From Robiginitalea sp. (GTDB lineage Bacteria; Bacteroidota; Bacteroidia; Flavobacteriales; Flavobacteriaceae), in the NCBI GenBank assembly GCA_024642005.1, contig JAHECA010000029.1, positions 1-36,576 of the forward strand: a stretch of 36,576 bases of DNA. The letters run 5' to 3'. Positions 17,442 through 24,256 of the stretch are shown here, one piece after another. Numbering within the stretch: position 1 is the first letter of the stretch; every line of letters begins with the position of its first letter. The position numbers and the translations under genes were made by a program. The notes under the pieces were generated by a model that was given only the letters and a program-made list of their open reading frames with translations, ran no database searches and was not told the DNA's origin.

Positions 17442-18587
17442 TTAGTCGTTGTACATTTCGGGGCCCAGATTGAATACCAGGGAGAAACGCAGCGTATTTT
17501 CGAGAGGGTTGCGCACCTGTGCGGTCGAAAAAAGGTACGACAGGTCTATCTGTACCGAATTGTACCGGAAACCTGCCCCGAGGCTGAAGAACTTCCGAAA
17601 GCCCTTCATCTCCGATTCGTTAAAATACCCTGCCCGCAACATAAACTTTTCCTGGAAGGCATATTCGGCCCCCAGGCCCCAGGTGATTTCCTTCAGTTCT
17701 TCCGAAAAGCCATCCGGCGCATCGCCGAAGGATTTAAACACGCCTTCGAAAAAGCCGATGTTCTGATAAATTTCATTGTCGGCACTATCCATAATGCCGT
17801 CCCCGTTAAAATCCTGGGGAGTCGGCACCAGCAGTTTGTTCAACTCACCGGTAAGGGCCAAAACGTTGTCGGCATCGAAGATGAAATCGAATCCCCCTCC
17901 CAGGCCGAGGTTGGTGGGCAGGAAGTTTTCCTGTCCGCCCTGGTCGTACTGGATTTTACCGCCCAGGTTGGAAATATTGAAGCCGGCCCGCCAGCGGCCG
18001 TCAAAACTTTCAAAGGCCTTTTCGCGCCCGCGGTAATACCCGGCAATGTCGACAGCAAATGATTTGCCCGATTGCACGGCGTTACCCAATTGCGGGATCT
18101 CCAGGTTGGAACTGATAAACCGCCCGGCCACAGCCATGGAAAACGTCTCGCTCAGTTTAAGGGCATAAGACCCGTCAAGGGAAAGTTCATTGGGTTTTAC
18201 CAGGGTGCCGTCTTCCGAAAAGGTGTTGCGCAGCTCGATTTCACCCAGGGTGAAATACCGGATGGAAACACCGAAGGCGCTGCGGTCGTTAATCTTGTTG
18301 AAATAACTGCCGTTCAGCAGGGCTATATCGGTGATGATGCTTTCCAGATAGGGCGTGTAGCTGATCCCAACACCCATTTTCCGCTCCGCAAAGGCAAACT
18401 TGGCCGGGTTCCACTGCTGGGAAAAGGCGTCCGCGCTGGTGGCCACACCCACGTCGCCCATTGCCGAAGACCGGGCATCGGCTGCAATGGTCAGGAATGG
18501 CACCGCCGTGGTGATTACGCGCTCCCCATTCTGTGCCAGGGTTGAAGTTGTTACCGCAAATAAAATGAGTACCCAGATTTTTTTCAT
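17442..18587 (-). CDS. porV: PorV (LptO), outer-membrane beta-barrel of the type IX secretion system
   Basis: A 381-residue barrel protein with a signal peptide ending at LAQN. The mature start ITTAVPFLTIAADARSSAMGDVGVATSADAFSQQWNPAKFAF is the hallmark of PorV, a FadL-like shuttle that carries cargo from the SprA translocon to the attachment complex. The C terminus ends in alternating hydrophobic strands (LRFSLVFNLGPEMYND). An EF-hand-like Ca loop DFNGDGIMDSADNE lies near residue 260. It is divergent from gldJ and would normally follow porU, which is not present here. Confidence 0.93.
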   Translation of the reverse strand: MKKIWVLILFAVTTSTLAQNGERVITTAVPFLTIAADARSSAMGDVGVATSADAFSQQWNPAKFAFAERKMGVGISYTPYLESIITDIALLNGSYFNKINDRSAFGVSIRYFTLGEIELRNTFSEDGTLVKPNELSLDGSYALKLSETFSMAVAGRFISSNLEIPQLGNAVQSGKSFAVDIAGYYRGREKAFESFDGRWRAGFNISNLGGKIQYDQGGQENFLPTNLGLGGGFDFIFDADNVLALTGELNKLLVPTPQDFNGDGIMDSADNEIYQNIGFFEGVFKSFGDAPDGFSEELKEITWGLGAEYAFQEKFMLRAGYFNESEMKGFRKFFSLGAGFRYNSVQIDLSYLFSTAQVRNPLENTLRFSLVFNLGPEMYND

Positions 18588-19027
18588 CGGTTCTTTCGAA
18601 AGGTTTTTCCGTTACAGTACGAACATACAGTTAAATGTGTATAACTAAAAATTGCGTCGTCTATTGTGAAAGAAGAGGCATTTTCGGTATAATATACGGT
18701 TCGTTGCCCAAAAATGGCGCTATTATCTTGTAAAGAGGCTTTAGCCGGGCATTTCCCTCGTTGTACCCCTCATTTTCCAAAGGGGCGGAGCTGAAGGCAA
18801 AAAGGGTTCGGGCAGGCATACTAGATCAGGAATTTCCCCGTTAATGATGGTACCGTCCCTGCGACCGAAACAAAGGTGGGGAGGTGGGCGTCAAATTTTG
18901 GCGGATTGTAAAATATTATCGGCATATGCCCGTTCTATATGCCGAAAGTCGATTAAAAACACCTATATATTGATTACTCCGGACCGTATTATTTCCGGTC
19001 TGTTTTGAACCTAAGTCCTAAATACAG
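18588..19027 (+). other. Noncoding divergent region between porV and gldJ, at the place of porU
   Basis: 440 bases without a credible gene and visibly richer in A and T than the neighbours. It holds a porV promoter candidate near its left end and two inverted repeats near gldJ: CGGCATAT/ATATGCCG at 18920-18944 (8-base arms, 9-base loop) and GACCG/CGGTC at 18982-19000. The inverted repeats would lie in or just before the gldJ leader and may act as operator or RNA structure. I see no remnant of porU. Confidence 0.6.
18620..18650 (-). promoter_or_regulatory. Candidate promoter of porV
   Basis: On the minus strand TATGTTCG (18627-18620, one mismatch from TAnnTTTG) lies 19 bases after TTTT (18650-18647). 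The predicted start leaves a leader of about 28 bases to the porV ATG. Confidence 0.4.
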
Positions 19028-20692
19028 ATGAAACAAACACGAATCAGCGCATTACTGATGGCAGCCGTTGTCGCCGGTTCCCTGGGCATGCAAAGTTGCA
19101 AAAAGTCTTCAGGGAGCTCGAAGAATACCTCTCGGGCAACCGGCTGGAAGATCAATGCCAAGGAAGGCGGCTTCGAATACAATACCGATTTCAAGGAGCA
19201 GGAAACCGCCCCGGGTCTGGTTTTCGTTGAAGGCGGAACTTTTACCAAGGGTAAGCTGCAAGACGATGTAATGCACGACTGGAACAACACCCCCACCACC
19301 CAGCACGTCCAGTCCTTTTATATGGACGAGACCGAGGTGACCAACGTGATGTACCTGGAGTATCTGGACTACCTCAAGAAAGTATACCCGCCCGAGAACC
19401 CGAAGTACAAGAATATCTACGTCGGGTCACTGCCCGATACCCTGGTATGGCGCAACCGGCTCGGCTTCAATGAGACCATGACCAACAATTACCTGCGCCA
19501 CCCGGCCTATGCCGAATATCCGGTGGTAGGGGTTAACTGGGTTCAGGCCGTACAATTTTCAGAATGGCGCACCGACCGGGTGAACGAGGCCATGCTGGAG
19601 CGGGAAGGGTACCTGGCAGAAGATGTCAAGTACCGCGCCATGAACGGGGAAATCGGCGGCACCTTCAGCACGGAGGCCTATGTGAACCGTCCCGAATCGG
19701 TATACGGGGGGCAGATTGACTCCCTGGTGGGCAAAGCCCAGAAAGACTCGGTGCCGGTTTTCGCCAACCGCAGCACGGGCATCATCATGCCGGAATACCG
19801 CCTGCCTACCGAAACGGAATGGGAATACGCGGCCCAGGCCCTGCAGGGCAGCCGGGAATACAACAACTACCGCGGGCGCAAAAAGTATCCGTGGGATGGG
19901 GACTACACCCGTAACGGACAACGCGTGGGAAGGGGCGACCAACTCGCCAACTTCAAGCAGGGCAAAGGAGATTACGGCGGAATTGCCGGCTGGTCAGACG
20001 ACGGGGCCGACATTACCGCAGAGGTTAAATCGTACAAGCCAAACGACCTCGGTCTTTACGACATGGCCGGCAACGTGGCAGAATGGGTTTCTGACGTATA
20101 CCGACCGATCGTGGACGACGAAATCAGCGACTTTAACTACTACCGTGGAAACGTCTATATGAAAACCGCCATCGGCGAAGACGGCAAGGTTAAGATTTTG
20201 CGCGACAGCATCGTGTACGACACCCTGCCTACCGGCAAAGTGGTGGCCGTAAACCTGCCAGGAGAGATCAAGATGGTACCCGTAGATGAGACCGAGACCT
20301 ACCTGCGCACCAACTTCTCAGACAGCGACAACCGCGACTACCGCGACGGAGACCCCGGGTCTTCCCGCTACTTTGACCTGTTCAGCGATGAGGAAGAGCA
20401 GCGGCCCATGTACAACGCGCCCAAGCACAAGGTGGAGCGTGACTCCACAGGCAGCGTGGTTCGCCAGTACGACAAGAGCAATGCCCGTACCAGCCTGATC
20501 AACGACGAGGTGCGTGTGTTCAAGGGAGGCTCCTGGAGAGACCGCGCCTACTGGCTCGACCCGGCCCAGCGCCGGTACCTGCCCCAGTACATGGCCACCG
20601 ACTACATCGGCTTCCGCTGTGCCATGTCGCGTGTAGGATCCAAGTCCAAAACCAAGAACAAAACGGTTCGCGGGAAAAAAGTTAAAAAATAG
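19028..20692 (+). CDS. gldJ: GldJ, gliding motility lipoprotein with a formylglycine-generating-enzyme-like fold
   Basis: A 554-residue exported lipoprotein needed for gliding and for stability of other Gld proteins in flavobacteria. The signal ends at GMQSC with Cys24 as the lipid site (a loose lipobox). The body is an FGE-sulfatase-type domain: FVEGGTFTKG, DETEVTNVMYLEYLDYL, YRLPTETEWEYAAQA, GLYDMAGNVAEWVSDVY and the closing FKGGSWRDRAYWLDPAQRR...IGFRCA. The catalytic Cys pair of true formylglycine enzymes is not apparent, in line with a structural role. The C terminus is very basic (KSKTKNKTVRGKKVKK). It is followed by a strong terminator and then murF. Confidence 0.96.
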   Translation: MKQTRISALLMAAVVAGSLGMQSCKKSSGSSKNTSRATGWKINAKEGGFEYNTDFKEQETAPGLVFVEGGTFTKGKLQDDVMHDWNNTPTTQHVQSFYMDETEVTNVMYLEYLDYLKKVYPPENPKYKNIYVGSLPDTLVWRNRLGFNETMTNNYLRHPAYAEYPVVGVNWVQAVQFSEWRTDRVNEAMLEREGYLAEDVKYRAMNGEIGGTFSTEAYVNRPESVYGGQIDSLVGKAQKDSVPVFANRSTGIIMPEYRLPTETEWEYAAQALQGSREYNNYRGRKKYPWDGDYTRNGQRVGRGDQLANFKQGKGDYGGIAGWSDDGADITAEVKSYKPNDLGLYDMAGNVAEWVSDVYRPIVDDEISDFNYYRGNVYMKTAIGEDGKVKILRDSIVYDTLPTGKVVAVNLPGEIKMVPVDETETYLRTNFSDSDNRDYRDGDPGSSRYFDLFSDEEEQRPMYNAPKHKVERDSTGSVVRQYDKSNARTSLINDEVRVFKGGSWRDRAYWLDPAQRRYLPQYMATDYIGFRCAMSRVGSKSKTKNKTVRGKKVKK

Positions 20693-20709
20693 AGGCTATG
20701 ACCCCTCAT

Positions 20710-20739
20710 AAAAAGCCCCGGCATATGCCGGGGCTTTTT
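20710..20739 (+). terminator. Strong terminator after gldJ
   Basis: A perfect 30-base palindrome: AAAAAGCCCC-GGCATATGCC-GGGGCTTTTT. Hairpin plus U-run works on both strands. It starts 17 bases after the gldJ stop and leaves only 11 bases to the murF ATG. Confidence 0.88.
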
Positions 20740-20746
20740 ATATTTG
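20739..20746 (+). promoter_or_regulatory. Possible -7 box of murF at the edge of the gldJ terminator
   Basis: TATATTTG is a perfect match to TAnnTTTG and its first base is the last T of the terminator. Transcription would begin close to the murF ATG at 20751, giving a very short or absent leader. No -33 box is visible, so murF may depend on read-through instead. Confidence 0.25.
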
Positions 20747-20750
20747 GGGC

Positions 20751-22025
20751 ATGAGCATCGAAGCACTGCACCAATTGCTGCTGCGCCATCCGCAAGTGAG
20801 CACAGACAGCCGGAAAATACCGGAAAACGGAATTTTTTTCGCCCTCAAGGGCCCCAACTTCAACGGCAACGCTTATGCGGGCGAAGCGTTGAAAAAGGGG
20901 GCCGCCGTGGCCGTTATAGACGAGGCCGCGTATGCCGGGGAGGGCACGGTACTGGTAGACAATGTGCTCGAATGCCTGCAAAAGCTCGCCACCTTCCACC
21001 GCGATTACTGCAAAACCCCGGTAATTGCCCTGACGGGCAGCAACGGGAAGACCACCTCCAAAGAACTGATCGCTGGTGTGCTGGCCAAACGGTACCGGAC
21101 CCTGGCCACAGCAGGCAATCTGAACAACCATATCGGGGTGCCCCTGACCCTGCTCGGCCTGCGCCCGGAAACCGAGCTTGCCGTAGTGGAAATGGGTGCC
21201 AACCATCAGGGTGAAATCGGCTTTCTATGCAGCCTGGCCAAGCCCGATTACGGGTATATCACCAATTTTGGAAAGGCGCACCTGGAAGGATTCGGGGGCG
21301 TGGAAGGCGTAATCAAGGGCAAGTCGGAGCTGTATGAGTACCTAATGGCCAATGGCAAGACTGTTTTCATGAATGCCGACGACCCCATTCAGCGGCAGAA
21401 ACTGGACCACTACCCTCACAAGGTTGGCTTCAGCACTGAAGACCCGGCCTGGTACCGCATTGCCAACCTGGGTGCCCAGCCTTTTGTCGAGCTGGGGCTG
21501 GAGAATACCCGCGTGTGCACCCGCCTGTTGGGGGCCTATAATTTTCCGAACTGCGCGGCCGCTGCCCTCATAGGCCATCATTTCAAGGTGCCGCTTCAGG
21601 AGATTCGGGAAGCCCTGGAGCACTACACCCCCCTTAACAACCGCTCACAGTTGCTGCAACAGGGCACCCTGGAAATTGTCCTCGACGCCTACAATGCGAA
21701 CCCCACCAGCATGCAGGCAGCCCTGGACCATTTCAGGAAGCTGGAGGCCCCCAGGAAAATTGCCATCTTGGGTGATATGTTTGAGTTGGGGCCGGAGGCC
21801 GCCGCCGAACACCTGGCCATCGGGCAGTTGGCCCGGGAGTTGCAACTCGACGGCCTCTACCTGGTTGGAGCCAATTTTCACGCCACAGGCCTGCCTGAAG
21901 CCCGATTTCCCGATTTTGAGACCCTGAAAGCGGCATTGGCCGAGCGACCCCTCCGCGGACCGGCCACCGTGCTGATAAAGGGATCGCGGGGTATGGCGCT
22001 GGAACGGGTTCTGGATTGTCTTTGA
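20751..22025 (+). CDS. murF: UDP-N-acetylmuramoyl-tripeptide--D-alanyl-D-alanine ligase
   Basis: A 424-residue Mur ligase that adds D-Ala-D-Ala to the UDP-MurNAc-tripeptide in peptidoglycan synthesis. The ATP-binding P loop is ALTGSNGKTTSKEL, followed by TAGNLNNHIGVPLTLLGL, VEMGANHQGEIGFL, the LLGAYNFPNCAAAALIG segment and the C-terminal DAYNANPTSMQAALD that binds the nucleotide ribose and peptide end. Length is a little below the 450 norm, as usual in Bacteroidota. gldJ-murF adjacency is conserved in flavobacteria. Confidence 0.96.
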   Translation: MSIEALHQLLLRHPQVSTDSRKIPENGIFFALKGPNFNGNAYAGEALKKGAAVAVIDEAAYAGEGTVLVDNVLECLQKLATFHRDYCKTPVIALTGSNGKTTSKELIAGVLAKRYRTLATAGNLNNHIGVPLTLLGLRPETELAVVEMGANHQGEIGFLCSLAKPDYGYITNFGKAHLEGFGGVEGVIKGKSELYEYLMANGKTVFMNADDPIQRQKLDHYPHKVGFSTEDPAWYRIANLGAQPFVELGLENTRVCTRLLGAYNFPNCAAAALIGHHFKVPLQEIREALEHYTPLNNRSQLLQQGTLEIVLDAYNANPTSMQAALDHFRKLEAPRKIAILGDMFELGPEAAAEHLAIGQLARELQLDGLYLVGANFHATGLPEARFPDFETLKAALAERPLRGPATVLIKGSRGMALERVLDCL

Positions 22026-22122
22026 AAGTTTTTCTTTCGTAAAATTTGAGGTGTCGGTGCGAGGGCTATTGAAAATGTCACCTGCCCGGCTTACCTTCAG
22101 GTTGAGCTGATGCCTGCTGATT

Positions 22123-22635
22123 ATGTGGTTCTTTCCCTCAATGCCCCTGCTTTTTATCCCCTTGTCCGTCTGGACCTTTTTGCGGGATGAAGGACCGCTA
22201 ATTGCCATTTGTATTGGGGCATCACTGCTCGGGGCACTGGCAGTGCTGACTCTTGCCGAACTGCTGCTGCGCAAGCGCCGCAGGCAAGCGTGGCTGGCAG
22301 AACACAGGTCAACCCTGCAAAAAGTAATGATACTGGGGTACTTTGTGGCTTCTCTGGGTCGTAAACTGCCGGCCTGCAGCAAATGCGGGCAAAACCACTA
22401 CCATTTATGGAATTGTGGGAAACAACTGGTGGTTTACCGCTGCTCCTACTGCCTTTGCACCTACTCCCTGAGCGCCTTTTCCTATCCTGAAATCAGGCAT
22501 ATAAACCGCTATCTGCCTGCCCTTCTGGTGCTTCAAATCTGGCTGAATAAATTCCGAAGGGGGGGCCTCGGGCGGCACCTGATGAAGCTCCGCAGGCCCC
22601 TGGAGGCGTATTGCCGGAAAAGGCTCACCCGATAG
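22123..22635 (+). CDS. Hypothetical membrane protein with a Cys4 zinc-ribbon-like segment
   Basis: A 170-residue protein with two hydrophobic helices in the first 50 residues (MPLLFIPLSVWTFL and IAICIGASLLGALAVLTLAELLL), a positive loop of RKRRRQAW, then a soluble part with CSKCGQNHYHLWNC and YRCSYCLCTY, that is two or three CxxC-type pairs able to hold zinc. The C terminus is strongly basic. I do not recognise the family. The base composition matches its neighbours. It is not obviously in an operon; murF ends 97 bases upstream. Confidence 0.55.
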   Translation: MWFFPSMPLLFIPLSVWTFLRDEGPLIAICIGASLLGALAVLTLAELLLRKRRRQAWLAEHRSTLQKVMILGYFVASLGRKLPACSKCGQNHYHLWNCGKQLVVYRCSYCLCTYSLSAFSYPEIRHINRYLPALLVLQIWLNKFRRGGLGRHLMKLRRPLEAYCRKRLTR

Positions 22636-22860
22636 GTGCCGTGCAAGTGCTGAGGCCGCTAATCCTGTTTGGGGGAATCCCAAATTCAAATTCCGGACAT
22701 TGCGGGGATGGTTTCCTTTGAATCCTGCATCATATCGGGGACTAGCCCCCCTCCCCGATCTTAAGATACGGCCACCGGCCGCAAGTGCCTTGCCTTAAGT
22801 CGTATTTGATACTAAGGTTCGTGGGTATAGTGGAATTGGGTATACAGGGCTACAGCCAAC
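22636..22860. other. Noncoding region leading into the repeat array
   Basis: No credible gene. Near 22,834-22,856 the sequence AATTGGGTATACAGGGCTAC is a diverged copy of AATTGGTATACTGGGTTACC from the tandem repeat, so a degraded partial unit precedes the three intact ones. Confidence 0.45.
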
Positions 22861-23154
22861 AGAGGGCCGAGCGCTACCTTCAAAATTGGTATACTGGGTT
22901 ACCGCCACGCGCTTTCAGCGAATGGCGGTGGACCAGAAATAACCGCACTCCTGCAAATAGAGGGCCGAGCGCTACCTTCAAAATTGGTATACTGGGTTAC
23001 CGCCACGCGCTTTCAGCGAATGGCGGTGGACCAGAAATAACCGCACTCCTGCAAATAGAGGGCCGAGCTCTACCTTCAAAATTGGTATACTGGGTTACCG
23101 CCACGCGCTTTCAGCGAATGGCGGTGGACCAGAAATAACCGCACTCCTGCAAAT
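22861..23154. repeat. Three tandem copies of a 98-bp unit
   Basis: Copies at 22861-22958, 22959-23056 and 23057-23154 are identical except for one G-to-T change in the third (GAGCGCTACC to GAGCTCTACC). Each contains a hairpin ACCGCCA-CGC-loop-GCG-AA-TGGCGGT (first copy 22901-22929) and a smaller inverted repeat GGTA/TACC just before it. The unit length is not a multiple of 3, so a frame reading through it changes frame in each copy and no protein is expected. The near identity implies recent expansion. Confidence 0.9.
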
Positions 23155-23162
23155 AGAAAACA

Positions 23163-23190
23163 TCGCTTCGCTAACGCAAAGCGACTTTTT
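23163..23190 (+). terminator. Hairpin with T-run at the end of the repeat array
   Basis: TCGCTT (23163-23168) pairs with AAGCGA (23179-23184), then C and five T. It could end a transcript that crosses the tandem repeats on the plus strand. The stem is only 6 bp, so strength is uncertain. Confidence 0.4.
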
Positions 23191-23242
23191 GCGTTTCCGG
23201 TCCGAAAGCTCAAGCGAGCATGGCTTTCTCCCCGAAAACGCA

Positions 23243-23270
23243 AAAACCCGCGCCTACCGGCGCGGGTTTT
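23243..23270 (-). terminator. Terminator downstream of tRNA-Val
   Basis: Perfect 12-bp inverted repeat AAAACCCGCGCC-TACC-GGCGCGGGTTTT. On the minus strand it lies 10 bases after the tRNA and ends in U residues. It would also work on the plus strand. Confidence 0.85.
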
Positions 23271-23280
23271 CTGCTTGATG

Positions 23281-23355
23281 TGGGTTATACTGGGCTCGAA
23301 CCAGTGACCTCTGCCCTGTCAAGGCAGCGCTCTGAACCAACTGAGCTAATAACCC
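23281..23355 (-). tRNA. tRNA-Val (anticodon GAC)
   Basis: A full 75-base cloverleaf on the minus strand: acceptor GGGTTAT/ATAACCC with discriminator A, D arm GCTC/GAGC, anticodon arm CTGCC-TTGACAG-GGCAG giving anticodon GAC (reads GUC, valine), variable loop AGGTC, T arm ACTGG-TTCGAAC-CCAGT. The 3' CCA is not encoded, so it must be added after transcription. Confidence 0.96.
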
Positions 23356-23430
23356 GCTTTGGAACAGCGGTGCAAGATCGGAAAAAATTAAGAGCTTCAA
23401 AAGGGTTCGCTTGAAAATTAAGGGCGAAAC

Positions 23431-23442
23431 TGACCGCGATCA
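23431..23442 (+). promoter_or_regulatory. CRP/FNR-like box, distal site upstream of hsp20
   Basis: TGACCGCGATCA fits TGAY-N4-RTCA. It lies 32 bases upstream (about three helical turns) of the proximal hsp20 box, on the same face of the helix. No -7 box at the standard distance is seen, so it probably acts with the proximal site. Confidence 0.45.
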
Positions 23443-23462
23443 ATACGACGGAAAACCCCTGC

Positions 23463-23505
23463 TGACTTGGGTCATTTCGTTTCAGGGAATGTCAATATAC
23501 ATTAG
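23463..23505 (+). promoter_or_regulatory. CRP/FNR-like box plus -7 box of hsp20
   Basis: Box TGACTTGGGTCA at 23463-23474 followed by TT. Exactly 23 bases later TACATTAG (23498-23505) matches TAnnTTTG except for one base. This puts the box near -41.5, a class II activator position. The hsp20 ATG is at 23553. Confidence 0.6.
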
Positions 23506-23552
23506 GGTTCCGATTCAAATCATACAATGTTTAACCCTAAAATACGCGCTTT

Positions 23553-24017
23553 ATGACCCTGGTAAAATTTAAAAGGAGACCTTTTGGAAATCTGTTGACA
23601 CAGGATTTTTTTGACCTCGATAACTTTTTCGATACCCGCATGTGGAATTCTGACCTGTTGGATACCGAATTCTGGAACGGCAAAACCGTTGAACCCGCCC
23701 TGAATATCAAGGAAACCCCAGACCATTTCGAAATTGAACTGGCTGCCCCGGGCTTCGCCAAAAAAGACTTCAAAGTAACCATAGAAGACGGTTGCCTGAA
23801 CATCTCTGCCGAGAAGAAAGTGAAATCAGAAGAAAAAGAAGAAGATTACACCCGTCGTGAATTTAACTACAGTGCCTTTGAAAGGTCGCTGCAACTTCCG
23901 GAAATCGTGAAAGAAGAAGCAGTAGAGGCAAAATACAAAGACGGCATTCTCAGCTTTAACATTCTCAAAAAAGAAGAGGCCAAGAAAAAACCTCCGAAAG
24001 TAATCGAAGTTGGCTGA
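23553..24017 (+). CDS. Hsp20/alpha-crystallin small heat shock protein
   Basis: A 154-residue ATP-independent holdase that binds unfolding proteins. The N-terminal arm is aromatic (DFFDLDNFF, MWNSDLLDTEFW). The alpha-crystallin domain spans about residues 46-142, starting PALNIKETPDHFEIELAAPGFAKKDFKVTIEDGCL-type strands and ending KYKDGILSFNILKKEE. The usual I-x-I tail appears only loosely as KVIEVG. It stands alone between the tRNA and a strong terminator, with two TGAY-N4-RTCA boxes upstream, so control by the linked receiver-CRP protein rather than heat alone is plausible. Confidence 0.95.
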   Translation: MTLVKFKRRPFGNLLTQDFFDLDNFFDTRMWNSDLLDTEFWNGKTVEPALNIKETPDHFEIELAAPGFAKKDFKVTIEDGCLNISAEKKVKSEEKEEDYTRREFNYSAFERSLQLPEIVKEEAVEAKYKDGILSFNILKKEEAKKKPPKVIEVG

Positions 24018-24105
24018 TGCAAAATCGTGTAATGCCCGCGGTACCCCGTAACTACCCTTTTGTTGATTGTCCATAAGCAAACCTTTACGGGCGTCCCGCA
24101 CATGC

Positions 24106-24147
24106 AAGCCCTCCCCTTTCGTTCTCATACGGGGAGGGCTTTTTTTT
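24106..24147 (+). terminator. Terminator of hsp20
   Basis: GCCCTCCCC (24108-24116) pairs with GGGGAGGGC (24131-24139) and is followed by eight T. It lies about 90 bases after the hsp20 stop and separates it from the kinase gene. Confidence 0.88.
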
Positions 24148-24163
24148 GCCGGGGGATGGCATA

Positions 24164-24206
24164 TGACCCTTATCATTCTTTGGTAATTGTCTATAGCGTA
24201 ACTTGT
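24164..24206 (+). promoter_or_regulatory. CRP/FNR-like box plus -7 box of the sensor kinase gene
   Basis: Box TGACCCTTATCA at 24164-24175 followed by TT. After 23 bases comes TAACTTGT (24199-24206), a partial -7 box with TAnnTT intact. The spacing equals that at hsp20, ytxH and usp. It implies that the kinase-regulator operon activates itself. Confidence 0.6.
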
Positions 24207-24256
24207 ATGATCATTTCTTCAGGTACGCCCACAGGGTATTTGAACCGACATGGCTT

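Noticed and set aside
22785-23138. An open frame of 117 codons through the tandem repeats
   Set aside because: GTG start, and the 98-bp period makes it read each copy in another frame; this is chance openness, not a repeat protein.
22861-23154. The repeats as a CRISPR array
   Set aside because: Units are contiguous 98-bp copies with no spacers, and no cas genes are present.
23281-23355. The tRNA as an integration site for a mobile island
   Set aside because: No integrase and no repeated tRNA 3' end beyond short similarity to the tandem units; the stress locus has the same base composition as the core genes.
24203-24256. TTG start extending the sensor kinase by 18 residues
   Set aside because: The TTG lies within the predicted -7 box, so it would not be in the transcript; the ATG at 24257 fits better.
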